Positions 5,968-6,704 of a DNA stretch of 6,704 nucleotides are shown here, one piece after another (position 1 is the stretch's first letter; the number at the start of each line of letters is the position of its first letter). The translations under genes and the position numbers were made by a program. Under the pieces are notes generated by a model, which had not been told where the DNA came from, did no database searches, and saw nothing but the letters and a program-made list of their open reading frames with translations. This DNA is from Methanobacteriota archaeon (GTDB lineage Archaea; Halobacteriota; Halobacteria; Halobacteriales; Halalkalicoccaceae). The stretch lies in the NCBI GenBank assembly GCA_022561895.1, contig JADFQH010000164.1:1-6704 (forward strand), read 5' to 3'.

Positions 5968-6444
5968 TCAGCGGTCGAGAACGTCGGCCGCGGGTGTTCG
6001 ACGACCACAGCCCGGACAGAACGCCCAGTCGTTACGCAGTTCGATCCCACAGTCACAGATAGCGGGGTCGTCGGCTTTCTCGCCGCAGTTCGGGCAGTAG
6101 ACGTGATCGTCGTCGACGGTTTCCCCACACTGTACGCAGTGGTGTTTGCGCTCGGGTGCGTGTCTTACAGACTCCGTTTGCGGCGGACGATCATCATCCC
6201 TGGAACGGTCGTCATCGACAGTTATAGATATGTTTACGTCGGTTTCACTGTCGAGACGTTCATCGATTCGTCGATCGATTCGGTCGGTGATGAGCGCATC
6301 CAGTGAGTCCTCGGTCGCCTGCGTGGTGCGGTCGGAGCCGAGATACGCACGGAGGGCTTCGCGCATGACCTCGCTTTTCGAGGCGTCCATCGCCTCGATG
6401 CGCGCGATGAGGTCATCGTCCGCGCGAAAGGTGATCTTGCTCAT
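5968..6444 (-). CDS. cdrL: Ribbon-helix-helix / double zinc ribbon regulator CdrL, 158 aa
   Basis: The long RHH regulator of the division locus; in Halobacterium, CdrL is reported to bind and control the cdrS-ftsZ2 promoter. Residues 2-7 (K-I-T-F-R-A) form the DNA-contacting strand, with helix A at about 9-20 and helix B at about 22-36. Residues ~45-66 form an Arg/Asp-rich helix, possibly a coiled coil, and ~67-100 an acidic linker. Two zinc ribbons follow: C103, C106, C117, C120, and then C130, C132, C143, C146. In the second, the first knuckle is C-D-C-G, one residue shorter than the usual C-x-x-C. The ATG at 6444 is supported by the RHH strand beginning at once and by a TATA-like core about 27-30 bp upstream inside a palindrome, which points to a leaderless, probably autoregulated gene. 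It lies upstream of cdrS on the same strand across a 168-bp gap and is divergent from tRNA-Tyr. Confidence 0.92.
   Translation of the reverse strand: MSKITFRADDDLIARIEAMDASKSEVMREALRAYLGSDRTTQATEDSLDALITDRIDRRIDERLDSETDVNISITVDDDRSRDDDRPPQTESVRHAPERKHHCVQCGETVDDDHVYCPNCGEKADDPAICDCGIELRNDWAFCPGCGRRTPAADVLDR
6159..6169. promoter_or_regulatory. Fifth copy of the GTAAGAC-type word, inside cdrL
   Basis: CGTGTCTTACA is identical to 5843-5853 and 5905-5915, and the match with the first of these extends to 13 bases (CGTGTCTTACAGA). It is a single half-site inside codons for the disordered linker of CdrL (around S92-V-R-H), where codon choice is freer. It may be an auxiliary site for the same regulator, or chance. 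Confidence 0.3.
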
Positions 6445-6463
6445 CCGGTTCTAACAGGAGTAC

Positions 6464-6484
6464 AAACTCATACTATATGAGTTT
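6464..6484 (-). promoter_or_regulatory. 21-bp palindrome over the cdrL promoter
   Basis: AAACTCATA (6464-6472) and TATGAGTTT (6476-6484) are perfect 9-bp arms around the 3-bp spacer CTA. Its centre is 30 bp upstream of the cdrL ATG, so it contains the expected TATA box (minus-strand ATATAGTA). A dimer bound here would exclude TBP, the usual way an archaeal repressor controls its own promoter. The arms differ from the GTAAGAC sites downstream, so the regulator may not be the same. Confidence 0.6.
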
Positions 6485-6551
6485 TTAGACTTGCGTCCGA
6501 CAGCTGCCGGAGGCCCGGTTCGACGGCGGTAACGTTCGGCGAATAACAACC

Positions 6552-6558
6552 CTTAAGT
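6552..6558 (+). promoter_or_regulatory. TATA box of tRNA-Tyr
   Basis: CTTAAGT resembles the box A found before many haloarchaeal stable RNA genes. Transcription would start about 27 bp downstream, near 6580-6584, leaving only a few bases of leader before the mature tRNA 5' end. Confidence 0.55.
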
Positions 6559-6586
6559 CCGAAAATACACGACCTATAGCTGCTGA

Positions 6587-6660
6587 CCGCTCTTAGCTCA
6601 GCCTGGTAGAGCAGCCGACTGTAGATCGGCTTGCCCCCCGTTCGAATCGGGGAGAGCGGA
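6587..6660 (+). tRNA. tRNA-Tyr (anticodon GUA)
   Basis: Complete 74-base cloverleaf. The acceptor stem CCGCTCT (6587-6593) pairs with AGAGCGG (6653-6659), with discriminator A at 6660. The D arm is GCTC/GAGC (6596-6599, 6609-6612). The anticodon stem GCCGA/TCGGC (6614-6618, 6626-6630) holds the loop CTGTAGA with anticodon GTA at 6621-6623. The variable loop is five bases. The T stem CCCCG/CGGGG (6636-6640, 6648-6652) carries the loop TTCGAAT. The first pair C-G with A73 is the identity pattern of archaeal tRNA-Tyr. There is no intron and CCA is not encoded. It is divergent from cdrL. Confidence 0.97.
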
Positions 6661-6664
6661 TTTT
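6661..6664 (+). terminator. T run after tRNA-Tyr
   Basis: Four T residues follow the discriminator base directly, and the GC-rich acceptor and T stems lie just before. A short T run is enough to end many archaeal tRNA transcripts. Confidence 0.45.
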
Positions 6665-6689
6665 CGTGGACTCACTCGGCAAGCGAAGC

Positions 6690-6704
6690 GAACCCGATGG
6701 GTTC
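6690..6704. repeat. Short palindrome cut by the window end
   Basis: GAACCC and GGGTTC form 6-bp inverted arms around GAT. The window stops at the end of the right arm, so the full extent of the repeat is unknown. It follows purine-rich low-complexity sequence (AAGCGAAGCG) like that at the left edge of the window. Confidence 0.3.

Overview
The window comes from a halophilic archaeon (class Halobacteria). The DNA is GC-rich with strongly GC-biased third codon positions, and the encoded proteins are acidic (Asp/Glu-rich). Most genes have a TATA-like box about 27 bp before the ATG and no Shine-Dalgarno sequence, the usual sign of leaderless haloarchaeal transcripts. Three genes also match a known haloarchaeal cell-division locus. 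Genus and species cannot be decided from the sequence alone.

Left part (about 1-3320): three minus-strand genes of unknown or loosely known function. In transcription order they are a 307-residue acidic protein with a possible AbrB-like N-terminus, a 517-residue protein with a two-helix membrane hairpin, a disordered acidic linker and a seven-repeat beta-propeller, and a 215-residue cytosolic protein with a faint nucleotidyltransferase-like pattern.

Middle (3321-4476): a divergent promoter region, then on the plus strand ncsA, the archaeal CTU1/NcsA/TtuA-type tRNA 2-thiolation enzyme. It converges on the division operon. The 96-bp convergent gap is almost filled by an 80-bp imperfect inverted repeat that looks like a MITE or a long transcript-end hairpin.

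Right part (4477-6704): the cell-division module on the minus strand, in the order cdrL, cdrS, ftsZ2. CdrS and FtsZ2 are separated by only 3 bp and must be co-transcribed. CdrL is a longer ribbon-helix-helix regulator with two C-terminal zinc ribbons. Work in Halobacterium and Haloferax has shown CdrS and CdrL to be transcription factors of this locus that control division through ftsZ2. The 168-bp gap between cdrL and cdrS carries four copies of a 7-mer, GTAAGAC/GTCTTAC, arranged as inverted pairs, and a fifth lies inside cdrL. A different 21-bp palindrome covers the predicted cdrL promoter. These are strong candidates for operators of the two RHH regulators and are the most interesting feature here. 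Divergent from cdrL is a complete intron-less tRNA-Tyr(GUA) gene with its own promoter and a T-run terminator. The window ends inside a short palindrome just after it.
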